Assembly: GCA_047602055.1 (NCBI GenBank)
Contig: JASGIG010000001.1
Location: 1,612,001-1,676,000 of the forward strand
Source of the DNA: JAODBQ01 sp047602055
GTDB lineage: Bacteria > Actinomycetota > Acidimicrobiia > Acidimicrobiales > Ilumatobacteraceae
Reading direction: 5' to 3'
DNA length: 64,000 bases
The notes beneath the pieces are model-generated. The model was given only the letters and a program-made list of their open reading frames with translations, was not told the origin of the DNA and made no database searches. Shown piece by piece: positions 44,819 to 53,737 of this stretch. Each line of letters begins with the position of its first letter. Within the stretch, counting starts at the first letter, position 1. The position numbers were made by a program, and so were the translations under genes.

Positions 44819-44989
44819 ATGAAGCGCTACCCGGAGCAGGCGTTGTGGGACGAGATCACCTACCTCGCCTACCACCTGCACTGGGATCTCGACACGTTGC
44901 TCGATCTCGAGCACCGCGACCGCGGCCGGCTGATCGACGTCGTCGCCGACCTCAACCGCCGATCGATGGAGGCGTTCCGCAATGGCTGA
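44819..44989 (+). CDS. small eCIS protein, DUF6760-like (56 aa)
   Basis: A 56-residue protein. MKRYPEQALWDEITYLAYHL followed by HWDLDTLLDLEHRDRGRLID matches the short DUF6760-type proteins commonly encoded between the two tube genes of eCIS clusters. All residues fit one amphipathic, mostly helical domain. The role is not established; it may be a chaperone or part of the tube-baseplate joint. The ATG at 44819 gives the standard N-terminus. The stop lies 5 bp before the second tube gene. Confidence 0.82.
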   Translation: MKRYPEQALWDEITYLAYHLHWDLDTLLDLEHRDRGRLIDVVADLNRRSMEAFRNG

Positions 44990-44994
44990 CGACA

Positions 44995-45462
44995 ATGCCT
45001 GACGACGAGAAGGTCCAGTGGGAGGGTGCCTACACCGCCACGTTCCTGGTCGAGATCGACGACGGCGTCGAGATCGGGCGGTTCAGTGAGGTCTCCGGCC
45101 TGCAGATCGACGTGGACGTCGAGGAGTACACCGAGGGCGGCGAGAACGGGTTCGTGTACAAGCTGCCGGGGCGGATGAAGTGGCCGAACCTGGTGCTCAA
45201 GCGCGGCATCACCAAGGACGACGTGTTCATGCGGTGGTTCCAGGACGCGGTCGGCGACGGGATGGCGTCGCGCAACGGCAAGGCGGTGCGCAAGACCGCG
45301 GCGGTGACGCTGCTCGGGCCGGACGGTGTCACCCGGTTGCGCAAGTGGAACATCGTCGACGCGCTGCCGGTGCGCTGGACCGGGCCGTCGTTCGCCTCCG
45401 ACTCGACGTCGGCGGCGGTGGAGGAGTTGGAGATCGCCCACCATGGCTTCCGAGCCGGCTGA
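44995..45462 (+). CDS. eCIS inner tube protein 2 (Pvc5-like)
   Basis: A 155-residue second gp19-fold tube protein. ATFLVEIDDGVEIGRFSEVSG and KLPGRMKWPNLVLKRGITKDD match Pvc5-type proteins, which form the first tube layer on the baseplate. The charged EEYTEGGENG loop differs from tube protein 1. The last 20 bp overlap the following gene's start. Confidence 0.92.
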   Translation: MPDDEKVQWEGAYTATFLVEIDDGVEIGRFSEVSGLQIDVDVEEYTEGGENGFVYKLPGRMKWPNLVLKRGITKDDVFMRWFQDAVGDGMASRNGKAVRKTAAVTLLGPDGVTRLRKWNIVDALPVRWTGPSFASDSTSAAVEELEIAHHGFRAG

Positions 45463-48271
45463 CGACGCGCCGGCGCCCGCCCCGCCGCCCCGGCCGATGC
45501 CCATCGGGCTGCACGGCATGGCGGCGCGCTCGCCACTGATGCGACCGCGCGTCGGCGTCGTCGCCCGGCGTGTCGCCGCGTTCGGACGGATCGTCGGTGT
45601 CAGCGGCGCCGTGCGCCGCGAGTCGATCCCAGGTGCCGGGCCGGCGCTCGACGTCGTCCGCCTGCCCGAGGGCGTGTGGCCGATGCCGCACCAGGACGAG
45701 GACCCGCTGGCCGCGGCGACGGCTGCCGACCCGGGCATGGCGGCCATCGCCCGCCTGTACGGGCGCAAGCGCCGCGAACGTGCCGAGCCGGTTCGCCGCG
45801 GCCTGCCGAGCTCGACGCGCCGGGGGGCGCGCAGCGCCAGTGGGATGCTGACCGGGCCGAGCGCGGTCGCCCGGCGCCTGCAGCCGGCCGAGGCGCGGGT
45901 GCGCCGCAACGAGAGCCACGGCGAGGCGACGAGCCAGGCGACGAGCGCCTCGCCGGCGCCGTCGCGGACGAGCGCGCCGCGATCCGCACGGTCGTCGCCG
46001 CCGGTCGCTGCCTCGGCCGGGCGGACCGTGACGCAGGCCGCGGCCGGGTATTCACGTGCCGATCGGCCCGACGCGAAGGCGGTGGCGTTCGCCGCGGCGA
46101 TGGCCGCGTGGGACAAGTCGGCGACGTCGTCCGGCGAGCACTTCCGGCCCCCGACAGCCGGCGTGGAGCGGTCGACGGGCGCGGCAGCCGACGAGCCCGT
46201 GGCCGCCCGGCGGCCGGCGCTGTGGGCCGCCGCGGCGGGGCGGACCGGCGGGTTCGACGAAGCTGCCGACGAGAGCGATGGCGGTGGGGATCCGGTCCTG
46301 CGCCGGCGCGCCGGCGGTGAACTGCGGGTCACGGCGCCGCGTCCGCCCTCCGGCGGTGGCGGTGCTCGTCCGGGCTCGCCGGCCGCCGCCGCCGGCTCGG
46401 CATCCCCGGCCGTGACCGCCCCCGTGACCGGTCGTTCCGCGCCGTCCGACGATCTCGGTGGTCCCGTTGCCGTCGCCACCCGCGTGACGCCGCAGTTGCA
46501 CCGCAGCGCGTTCCGGTCCCGCCCGGCGCGGCCGGTCGCCACCGGAGCGACGTGGCGCGGCGGGCTGCCCGCGCTGCATGCGGCCGGCCCGCGTCCAGCG
46601 TCGCCGGCGACGGTGATCGGCGCGACGCACCGCGCCCCGGCGACCTCGTCGGCGCCGAGCATCCTGCGCCGTGCGATCGTCCGTGCCGACGATCCCGCCC
46701 GCCCGCCTGCCGGCGTGCCGCCGCGGGCGTCGCTCGACCACGCCGGCCGGGTGCTGCGCCCCGGCGTCGTGCGCAGGTTCGTGACCGCGCCGGCAATCTC
46801 GCCGACCACCATCGACGAGTCGGCCGGCCGCGCCGTCCGCCGCAGTTCGCTGCCGCGGATCGCGTCCGCGGGCGTCGTGCGGGCCACCACGACGACGCCT
46901 GGCGGCGCGGTTCGGGGACCATCAGGCTCGATCGATCGCGTGGCCGGGTCGTCTGGTCGTCGCGCGGCACGTGACGCAGGTCTGGTCGGCGGTCGGGGAG
47001 CGAGCCGCGTGGTTGCCGGTCGACCGGCCGGGCCGGTGCGCCGCGCCGCCGCTGGGACCGCCGCGCCGAGCGTGCCGGTGGAGGTCTCGGCGCTCGATGC
47101 GCCGCCGGTGGTGATCGGCGCGCGGACGTTGCCGCTCCCGCTCGCCGCACGCCGGACGTTGCTCGCTGCGATGCAGGCCGGTTCCACCGGCGAGGGCTCG
47201 CTCGCCGACGCCGCCGCGGCACCCGTCGCCCCGACGCAGCTGCCGCCCCCGCAGGGAGCGGTCGTCGCAGGTGAACCGATGCGAGCACCGGAGGCTGGCA
47301 CGGTCGGCGTCGCCCGATCGGTGATGGCTGCCGCGGCGCCTGGCGCCGGGACCGCCGGTCCTGCCTCGGCGCGGTCTGGGCCGGCCGGTATCAGATCTGC
47401 TACCACGACCGCGCGAAGGTCTCCCCTCCTACCGGCGGCATCGCGGGCGCCGCGCCCAGCGTCGTTCGCCGTCCGCCGGGCGGTGGACGAGCGGGCGGCT
47501 GCCACCGTGCCGATGCTGCCGGCGCCCGCCGCCGGCACCGATCCGCAGATCGTCGCGATGCAGGAGCGCTTCGTCGAGACCCTCGCCGCGTCGAGCAACG
47601 CCACGCCGCGCCCGTCGGCAGCGGCGGTGCGCCACCGGACTGCGGCGAGGCCACCGGTCGTGCCGACGGCGGCGCTGCCGGCACGGTTCCGGCCGCTGAC
47701 CACCGCGGTCGTCGCCCGCCGGGTGCGCATCGCCCACGGGTCGGCGTCGCGTGCCGCGCTGCGCACCGTCGGGCGACCGGCGGCGACGCTCGGCAACGTC
47801 GTCCACCTTGCCAGCGCGCCGGACGACTCGGCGGCCACCACCGAGCTGCTCGCCCACGAGCTGGTCCACGCCGCCACCGCCCCGGCGCGGCCGCGGTTCT
47901 TCGCCGAGCCGGGTCGCGACGCCGAGGAGCGGCGGGCCAACGACGTCGGGCGCATCGCCCGCTCGGCGCGTCCTGATGCGCAGCCGGCCCCGGTCGTGCG
48001 CCGTGTCGCCAGCGCGCCGGTCGTGCCCCGCGTCGTGCAGCGCGTCGAAGCGACGCCGCCCGCACCAGCGCCCGCGCCGACGCCGGCCGTGACGCCGTCA
48101 CCGCAACAGCCCGATCAGGTCATTCGCCGCGTGCCGGGAACGGCAGGCGGCGGCGAGGCGGAACCGACGAGCGAGGAGCTGAACCGGCTCGAGGACCTGA
48201 TCCTGCTGCTCGAGCGGCGGATCCTCAACGAGATGGAACGCCGCGGCGGGCTTGCCCGGGGAGGTTGGTGA
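45443..48271 (+). CDS. large low-complexity eCIS protein with HELVH motif (DUF4157-like)
   Basis: A 942-residue protein, mostly Ala/Arg/Pro/Ser-rich and probably disordered over residues 1-750. Near residue 791 a compact domain begins (TLGNVVHLASAPDD) leading to LLAHELVHAATAP, an HExxH zinc-metallopeptidase-like motif as in DUF4157 domains that mark many eCIS cargoes. The extreme C-terminus, ELNRLEDLILLLERRILNEMERRGG, is a likely coiled coil. Position between the second tube gene and the LysM adaptor is constant in eCIS operons. It may be an effector loaded in the tube lumen, or combine this with a length-setting role, since no tape measure is seen. Start ATG 45443 overlaps the previous gene. 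Confidence 0.72.
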   Translation: MASEPADDAPAPAPPPRPMPIGLHGMAARSPLMRPRVGVVARRVAAFGRIVGVSGAVRRESIPGAGPALDVVRLPEGVWPMPHQDEDPLAAATAADPGMAAIARLYGRKRRERAEPVRRGLPSSTRRGARSASGMLTGPSAVARRLQPAEARVRRNESHGEATSQATSASPAPSRTSAPRSARSSPPVAASAGRTVTQAAAGYSRADRPDAKAVAFAAAMAAWDKSATSSGEHFRPPTAGVERSTGAAADEPVAARRPALWAAAAGRTGGFDEAADESDGGGDPVLRRRAGGELRVTAPRPPSGGGGARPGSPAAAAGSASPAVTAPVTGRSAPSDDLGGPVAVATRVTPQLHRSAFRSRPARPVATGATWRGGLPALHAAGPRPASPATVIGATHRAPATSSAPSILRRAIVRADDPARPPAGVPPRASLDHAGRVLRPGVVRRFVTAPAISPTTIDESAGRAVRRSSLPRIASAGVVRATTTTPGGAVRGPSGSIDRVAGSSGRRAARDAGLVGGRGASRVVAGRPAGPVRRAAAGTAAPSVPVEVSALDAPPVVIGARTLPLPLAARRTLLAAMQAGSTGEGSLADAAAAPVAPTQLPPPQGAVVAGEPMRAPEAGTVGVARSVMAAAAPGAGTAGPASARSGPAGIRSATTTARRSPLLPAASRAPRPASFAVRRAVDERAAATVPMLPAPAAGTDPQIVAMQERFVETLAASSNATPRPSAAAVRHRTAARPPVVPTAALPARFRPLTTAVVARRVRIAHGSASRAALRTVGRPAATLGNVVHLASAPDDSAATTELLAHELVHAATAPARPRFFAEPGRDAEERRANDVGRIARSARPDAQPAPVVRRVASAPVVPRVVQRVEATPPAPAPAPTPAVTPSPQQPDQVIRRVPGTAGGGEAEPTSEELNRLEDLILLLERRILNEMERRGGLARGGW

Positions 48272-48272
48272 G

Positions 48273-48926
48273 ATGGCCGAGAAGGCCTACCTGGAGACCG
48301 AGTCCGGCGGTCGGATCAACTGCCTGTTCAACCCGGGCGAGCTGCAGATCTCGATGGGCACCGACTGGGGCGGCGAGCCGGTCCCCGGGCAACCGATCCC
48401 GTCGCTGCGCTTCCGCGGCGGCCAGTCCGGGTCGATCTCGCTGGAGCTGTTCTTCGACACGACCGACACCGGGCAGGCGGTCACCTCGCACACCAACGCA
48501 CTGATCAAGCTGACCCAGGTCGACACCAGCCTGCCCGGCTATGCGGAGGCCAAGAGCAACGGTCGGCCGCCATGGGTGAAGTTCCACTGGGGGAGCTTTC
48601 ACTCGTTCCGCTGCGTGGTCGCCAGCCTGTCGCTGACGTTCGTGTACTTCGCCGCCGACGGCACGCCGCTGCGCGCCAAGGCCAGCATGACCCTCACCCA
48701 GTACGAGCCCGACGCCAACTGGCCGGCGCAGAACCCGACGTCGGGCACGCCCAAGCCGATGGCGGCCCACCAGGTCCAGCCGGGCGAGCACCTCGCGTTG
48801 CTCGCCGCCCGCTACTACGGCGACGCCACGAAGTGGCGGCTGATCGCCAGCGGCAACCAGATCACCGACCCGTTCCGGCTGCGCCCCGGCGCGATCCTCG
48901 ACATCCCCCGGTTGGACGAGTCGTGA
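48273..48926 (+). CDS. eCIS LysM tube-baseplate adaptor (Pvc7-like)
   Basis: A 217-residue protein with a LysM domain at the C-terminus (QVQPGEHLALLAARYYGDATKWRLIA, residues about 160-210), preceded by a conserved adaptor domain with CLFNPGELQISMGTDWGG near the start and FRGGQSGSISLELFFDT. In contractile systems this protein binds tube and spike and attaches them to the baseplate. The LysM fold here contacts other baseplate parts rather than peptidoglycan. GAGGTTGGTGAG precedes the ATG. The stop overlaps the spike gene. Confidence 0.92.
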   Translation: MAEKAYLETESGGRINCLFNPGELQISMGTDWGGEPVPGQPIPSLRFRGGQSGSISLELFFDTTDTGQAVTSHTNALIKLTQVDTSLPGYAEAKSNGRPPWVKFHWGSFHSFRCVVASLSLTFVYFAADGTPLRAKASMTLTQYEPDANWPAQNPTSGTPKPMAAHQVQPGEHLALLAARYYGDATKWRLIASGNQITDPFRLRPGAILDIPRLDES

Positions 48927-50741
48927 CGAACCTGGTGGATCACGGCAGGGTCAGCGTCCCGGTCATCACGGTCGACGGCGCCGAGATCCCCGCCAACGTG
49001 GAGCTCGTCGACATCCGGGTGCGGCGGTCGCTGCTGGAGACCTCGACCGCGGTGATCCGTGTGGTCGACATCGGCTTCACCGTGCTCGACAGCAGCACGT
49101 TCGCGATCGGTGGCGCGCTGGTGGTCAAGATCTTCGGCGGGTCGACGTCGACGACGATCTTCGAAGGCGACATCGTCGCCCTCGGCATCGACCAGCCGCG
49201 CCTCGGCGAGATGCACACGACGATCGAGGCGATGGACCGCTCGCACCGCCTGTCGGCCAAGGTGGTGCCGACGACGTTCCTCAACAAGAAGTCGTCGGAC
49301 ATCGTGTCGGCGATCGCCCGCGACCACGGCCTGTCCGCCGAGATCACGGCCACCGAGAAGGTTCACGACTACGTGCTGCAGACGGTCAACGACCGCAGCT
49401 TCATCACCCAGCTGGCCAACGAGGTGGGCTTCGAGTGGTTCGTCGTCGGCAACAAGCTGACGTTCCGCCCACGCCCCGAGCCGGGGACGCCGGCGACCAC
49501 CCTGCAGTGGGGTCTGACGGAGGGCGATCCCTCGCTGATCTCGTTGAACGCCCGGGCCAGCGGTGTGGACGGAGCGCAGTCGGTGGAGGTGCACGGTTGG
49601 GACGACGCCGCCTCCGCAGCGATCGTCGGTTCGTCCACCGCGTCGACGGCGGACACCACCGCGATCGGCTCGGACGCCTCGCTGGCGACGTCCGCGTACC
49701 AGTCGGGCGCCAACGACTTCGGCGGCACGATGGTGCTCGTCCCCGGCGTGCTGCTCGACCAGCAGGAGGCCACGCAGCGGGCCAGGGCGATCACCGCGGA
49801 TCTGCAGAAGCTCGACGATGCGCGTCAGCGGCGAGTGCGACGGCAACGCCGTGGTCATGCCGGGCGTGTGGATCGGACTCGCGGACTGCGGCACCAAGCT
49901 GTCGGGCCTCTACTACGTCACCGAGGCCGAGCACGTCTTCGGCGCCGGCGTGCCGTACATCACCCGCTTCCGGTCGAGCGGCCGTCGCGCCGCCGGCCTG
50001 TCGATGAACCGGTCGGCGAGCGGTCCACCGGTGTTCGGGCAGGTCGGCTTCGTCATCGGCGTCGTCACCAACGTCAAGGACGACGACAAGAAGATGCACC
50101 GCGTCAAGGTGCGCTTCCCGACGCTGCCCGACGTCGAGAGCACGTGGGCCCGGGTGGTGACGCTCGGCGGCGAGGCGGCGGCCGGGATGGAGGCTCGCCC
50201 GGAGGTCGACGACGAGGTGCTCGTCGGCTTCGAGCAGGGCGACCCGCGCCGCCCGTTCGTGATCGGCGCGCTGCTGTCCAAGACCGATGCGTACCGCACC
50301 GGCACGGTCAACAGCGACGGCTCGATCAACAAGCGGGGCATCCGCACGCGTGCCGGCAACAAGCTGGAGATGTTCGACGGCGACTCCAAGTCGGCGTCGA
50401 GCGGCCGCTACATCGCCATCGTCGCCGCCGACACGGAGACCGAGCTGCGTCTCGGTGACGAGAACATGTCGCTGAAGACGAAGGGCGGCAACCCGATCAC
50501 CATCGAGTCCGGTCAGGCGAAGATCACGCTCGACAACGGCAAGATCACGATCACCGGGAGCTCGATCGAGCTCAAGGCGAGCCAGGCGTTCAAGGTCCAG
50601 GGGATGACCGTCGACCTCAAGTCGGACACGGCGATGGGCCTCGACGCCGGCAGCACGTTCAAGGCCCAGGGCCAGGCCAGCGCCGACGTCTCGTCGAGCG
50701 GGATGACCCAGATCAAGGGCAGTCTGCTGAAGTTGAACTGA
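48923..50741 (+). pseudogene. eCIS spike protein (VgrG/Pvc8-like), frame broken once
   Basis: The VgrG-like central spike. Frame 1 (48923 to about 49815) contains the gp27-like base with VRRSLLETSTAVIRV, LNKKSSDIVSAIARDHGL and DRSFITQLANEVGFEWFV. Frame 2 (about 49815 to 50741) has SGECDGNAVVMPG, the OB domain around FGQVGFVIGVVTNVKDDDKKMH and DEVLVGFEQGD, then a triple-stranded beta-helix tail (KITLDNGKITITGSS). A single +1 shift at about 49810-49826 joins them into 605 residues, the normal length. All parts are kept and the neighbours are intact, so a sequence error is likely; otherwise the machine lacks its spike. GTG start overlaps the LysM stop. Confidence 0.83.
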
Positions 50742-50742
50742 C

Positions 50743-51177
50743 ATGAGCTTCGATTCCGAACCCTCCTACGTCGGCCGCGGCATCTCGTTCCCGCTGCGCT
50801 TCGAGAACGGCTCGATGGTGATGACCACCGGGACCGACGACATCGACCGGGGCATCCGGGTCGTGCTGTCCACCGCGCCCGGCGAGCGGGTGATGCGCCC
50901 GGCGTTCGGCTGCAAGATCTGGGACCTGCTGTTCGAGCCGATCAACGCCAACACCCTGGGCTGGATGGAGGAGGCGACGCGCGAGGCGCTGTCGCGATGG
51001 GAGCCACGCGTCGACGTGGTGGACGTCCAGGCCGTGCCCGACGAGTCCGCCGCCGGTTCGCTGGTGCACATCACCATCAGCTACCGCGTCAAGGCGACCA
51101 ACGACCGGCGCAACCTGGTCTACCCGTTCTACGTGATCCCCGGTGAGGGTGCCGCCGACGAGGAGGGAACCTCATGA
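50743..51177 (+). CDS. eCIS baseplate wedge protein (gp25/Pvc9-like)
   Basis: A 144-residue GPW/gp25 protein. GRGISFPLRFENGSMVMTTG and the core motif VLSTAPGERVMRPAFGCKIWDLLFEP define the family, which also contains the EPR core, here WEPRVDVVDV. It clamps the first sheath ring onto the baseplate and triggers contraction. ATG two bases after the spike stop; its own stop overlaps the next start. Confidence 0.95.
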   Translation: MSFDSEPSYVGRGISFPLRFENGSMVMTTGTDDIDRGIRVVLSTAPGERVMRPAFGCKIWDLLFEPINANTLGWMEEATREALSRWEPRVDVVDVQAVPDESAAGSLVHITISYRVKATNDRRNLVYPFYVIPGEGAADEEGTS

Positions 51178-53135
51178 GCCTGCCTGTGCCCAACTTGGAC
51201 GACCGGGGGTTCCAGGACTTCGTCGACGACGCCAAGCGGCTGATCCCGCAGAAGCTGCCGGCGTGGACGAACCACAACGTGTCCGACCCCGGCGTCGCGC
51301 TGATCGAGCTGTTCGCGTGGATGAGCGAGGCGGTCATCTTCCGGCTCAACCAGACGCCGGACAAGCTGTACACGCAGTTCCTCAACCTGCTCGGGGTCCG
51401 CCCGTTCCCGGCCAGGGCGGCCACCGCCGACCTGACGTTCTGGCTGTCGGCACCGACCGACAACGTGGTCACCGTGCCGGCCGGCACGACCGTGTCGGCG
51501 ATCGACGTCGACGACGGTCGGCGCCACGTCGTCGAGTTCGCCACCACCGCCGACCTGAGCATCGCCCAGCCGACGCTGACCGCGGCGCTGACCGGTCACG
51601 GCGAGAGCGGCCTGCACGACGTGTTCGACGACCTGCGCTTCGACCGCGAGCGCGTCGAGGTGTTCTCGTCCAAGCCGATCCTGCCCGGCGACTGCTTCTA
51701 CCTCGGCTTCGCCGGCTCGCTCGCCGGGCACGTCCTGCAGCTCGACGTGACCGCCGAGGCGCTCGGCGTCGGCATCCGCCCGGAGGACGCGCCGGTCAAG
51801 TGGGAGGTGTGGACCGGCAAGGCGTGGGCGGAGTGCACGCGGGTCAGCGACACGACCGGCGGGCTGAACCGTGACGGCGTGATCGTGCTGCTGGTCCCCG
51901 GTGAGCACGAGCCGACGACGCTGGAGCAGATCCGGGCGTGGTGGCTGCGGATCCGCTACGTCAAGCCGGCCCCCGGCCAGGAGCCGTACCACGAGTCGCC
52001 GCAGGTCCACGGGCTGCGGGTCATGGCCGTCGGCGGCACGGTGCTCGCCGAGCACAGCGTCACCGTCGCCGGCGAGATCCTCGGGCGCAGCACCGGTCGC
52101 CCCGGCCAGGAGATGCGGCTGCGCAACGAACAGGTCCTGCCGCGGCGCGCCGGCGAGACCGTGCGGGTCAGCGGTCCCGACCAGGCCGGCAGGGTCGTGG
52201 CGCACGACTGGACCGAGGTCAGCGACTTCTCGATGTCCGGGCCGCACGACCGTCACTTCGTGTGGGACGACGCCGACGGCGTCATCGTCTTCGGACCGTC
52301 GGTGCACTACCCGAACGGCGACATGGTCCAGCACGGCGCGGTGCCGCCGATGGACGCGCTCGTCGAGGTGACGTCGTACCGCCACGGCGGCGGCCAGGTC
52401 GGCACGATCCCGCCGGGCGCGATCCGCATCCTGTCGCAGGCGATCCCGTACGTCGACCGGGTCGCCAACCTCGCCCCGTCGTCGGGTGGCGTCGACGCCG
52501 AGACCCACGACAACGTCAAGACCCGCGGGCCGATGACCGTGCGCACCGGGCAGCGGGCGGTGACCACCGGCGACTACGAGCGGCTGACGCTGGAGCACCG
52601 CCACGTGGCGCGGGCCCGCTGCCTGCGGCCGACGACGCCGAACGATCCGGTGAGGGTGCTCGTCGTGCCGACCGTCGACAAGCCGGCGGTCGAGCTGGGC
52701 CTCGACGACTTCGTCCTCACCGACTCGCTCTACCACGACATCGGCCAGCGGCTGGACGAGTGCCGCGTGCTCGGCTCGCGGATCGAGGTGACCACGCCGT
52801 ACTACGTGGGCGTCAGCGTCGCCGTGCTCGTCCGGGCCACGCCGGGCCTGCCGCAGAAGCCGCTCGGCGATCTGGTGGTCGACACGATCAGCCGGTTCCT
52901 CAGCCCGCTGACCGGCGGCCCCGACGGGCAGGGCTGGCCGTGGGAGGTGCCGCTGAACACGGCGATGCTGCACGGGCTGATCAGCGACATCCCCGGCATC
53001 GTGTCCGTCGACGAGCTGGTGATGTTCGCCGTCAACCTGCGCGACGGCAAGCGGCTCGGCGAGCCGTTGCAGGCGCTGCCGCTCGACGACCGCTCGCTGT
53101 ACCTCGGCTTCAGCCACCAGGCGGTCGTCAAGTGA
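51174..53135 (+). CDS. eCIS baseplate J-like wedge protein (Pvc11-like)
   Basis: A 653-residue baseplate J/gp6-like protein. It opens with NLDDRGFQDFVDDAKRLIP and NVSDPGVALIELFAWMSEAV, typical of eCIS Pvc11. The wedge core NVKTRGPMTVRTGQRAVTTGDYE appears near residue 440, with arm domains on both sides. It forms the baseplate wedges with gp25. Spacing and overlaps (4 bp each side) show one translation unit. Confidence 0.94.
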   Translation: MSLPVPNLDDRGFQDFVDDAKRLIPQKLPAWTNHNVSDPGVALIELFAWMSEAVIFRLNQTPDKLYTQFLNLLGVRPFPARAATADLTFWLSAPTDNVVTVPAGTTVSAIDVDDGRRHVVEFATTADLSIAQPTLTAALTGHGESGLHDVFDDLRFDRERVEVFSSKPILPGDCFYLGFAGSLAGHVLQLDVTAEALGVGIRPEDAPVKWEVWTGKAWAECTRVSDTTGGLNRDGVIVLLVPGEHEPTTLEQIRAWWLRIRYVKPAPGQEPYHESPQVHGLRVMAVGGTVLAEHSVTVAGEILGRSTGRPGQEMRLRNEQVLPRRAGETVRVSGPDQAGRVVAHDWTEVSDFSMSGPHDRHFVWDDADGVIVFGPSVHYPNGDMVQHGAVPPMDALVEVTSYRHGGGQVGTIPPGAIRILSQAIPYVDRVANLAPSSGGVDAETHDNVKTRGPMTVRTGQRAVTTGDYERLTLEHRHVARARCLRPTTPNDPVRVLVVPTVDKPAVELGLDDFVLTDSLYHDIGQRLDECRVLGSRIEVTTPYYVGVSVAVLVRATPGLPQKPLGDLVVDTISRFLSPLTGGPDGQGWPWEVPLNTAMLHGLISDIPGIVSVDELVMFAVNLRDGKRLGEPLQALPLDDRSLYLGFSHQAVVK

Positions 53136-53737
53136 CGGACCGGGGCGAGCTGGCGGTCACCGGCGGGTTGCCGGCGACGCTCGGCGACAGCCTCGCCGAG
53201 CGGCTCGGCTACGGCACTGGCTGGTTGAGCGGCGCGCTGCCGCTCGGCATGCAGGTCGACCCGAACCTGATGGCGTTCGTGTCGATCTTCGAGGAGGTCG
53301 CCTCCACGCTGCGCGCCGGCGCGGACTCGGTCAACTTCGCCGCGGACGTCGACGTCACCTCGCCGGTGATGGTCCGCTACCTCGGCTCGTGGGTCGGCGC
53401 GCTGGCGCTGCACCCGGAGCTGCCGGTGCGCCGCCAGCGCGAGATCGTCAAGGCGACCGGGGCGACGCTCGGGCGGCGGGGGACCGCGGCGGCGATCAGC
53501 ACCGTGCTCGCCGCGCTCACCGACGGCGAGGTCGAGATCGACGACGACGGCGGGGTCTTCCGCGAGGGGCACGCACCGCCGCCGACCGGGCGTGTCGGCG
53601 TGCGCGTCGCCAGCCTCGGGCACCTGCGCGAGCCGGAGCTGGTCGAGCTGGTGCTGTCGATGATCCCCGCCCACCTCGTCGTCACCATCGACTGCGCCGG
53701 CACGACGATCCACCCCGAGCAAGGAGCGAGCGCATGA
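53132..53737 (+). CDS. eCIS baseplate protein, phage tail protein I-like (Pvc12 position)
   Basis: A 201-residue protein of the phage tail protein I / TIGR02242-like group. SFVSIFEEVASTL-type text (here MAFVSIFEEVASTLRAGAD) and RYLGSWVGALALHPELPVRRQREIV are characteristic. It lies at the outer baseplate, where fibres would attach, and is much shorter than Photorhabdus Pvc12. No tail-fibre gene follows. GTG start overlapping the baseplate J stop. Confidence 0.85.
   Translation: MTDRGELAVTGGLPATLGDSLAERLGYGTGWLSGALPLGMQVDPNLMAFVSIFEEVASTLRAGADSVNFAADVDVTSPVMVRYLGSWVGALALHPELPVRRQREIVKATGATLGRRGTAAAISTVLAALTDGEVEIDDDGGVFREGHAPPPTGRVGVRVASLGHLREPELVELVLSMIPAHLVVTIDCAGTTIHPEQGASA

Noticed and set aside
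28483..47955. Very long minus-strand open frames opposite the eCIS genes (for example 33307-40836, 28483-30735 and 44869-47955)
   Set aside because: They are antisense shadows: their translations are Arg/Gly/Ala/Val-rich without recognisable domains, while the plus strand gives clear families with the expected third-position G/C bias.
42187..53737. Type VI secretion system
   Set aside because: There is no TssJLM membrane complex or ClpV, and the single sheath protein and two gp19-type tube proteins are of the eCIS/PVC kind.
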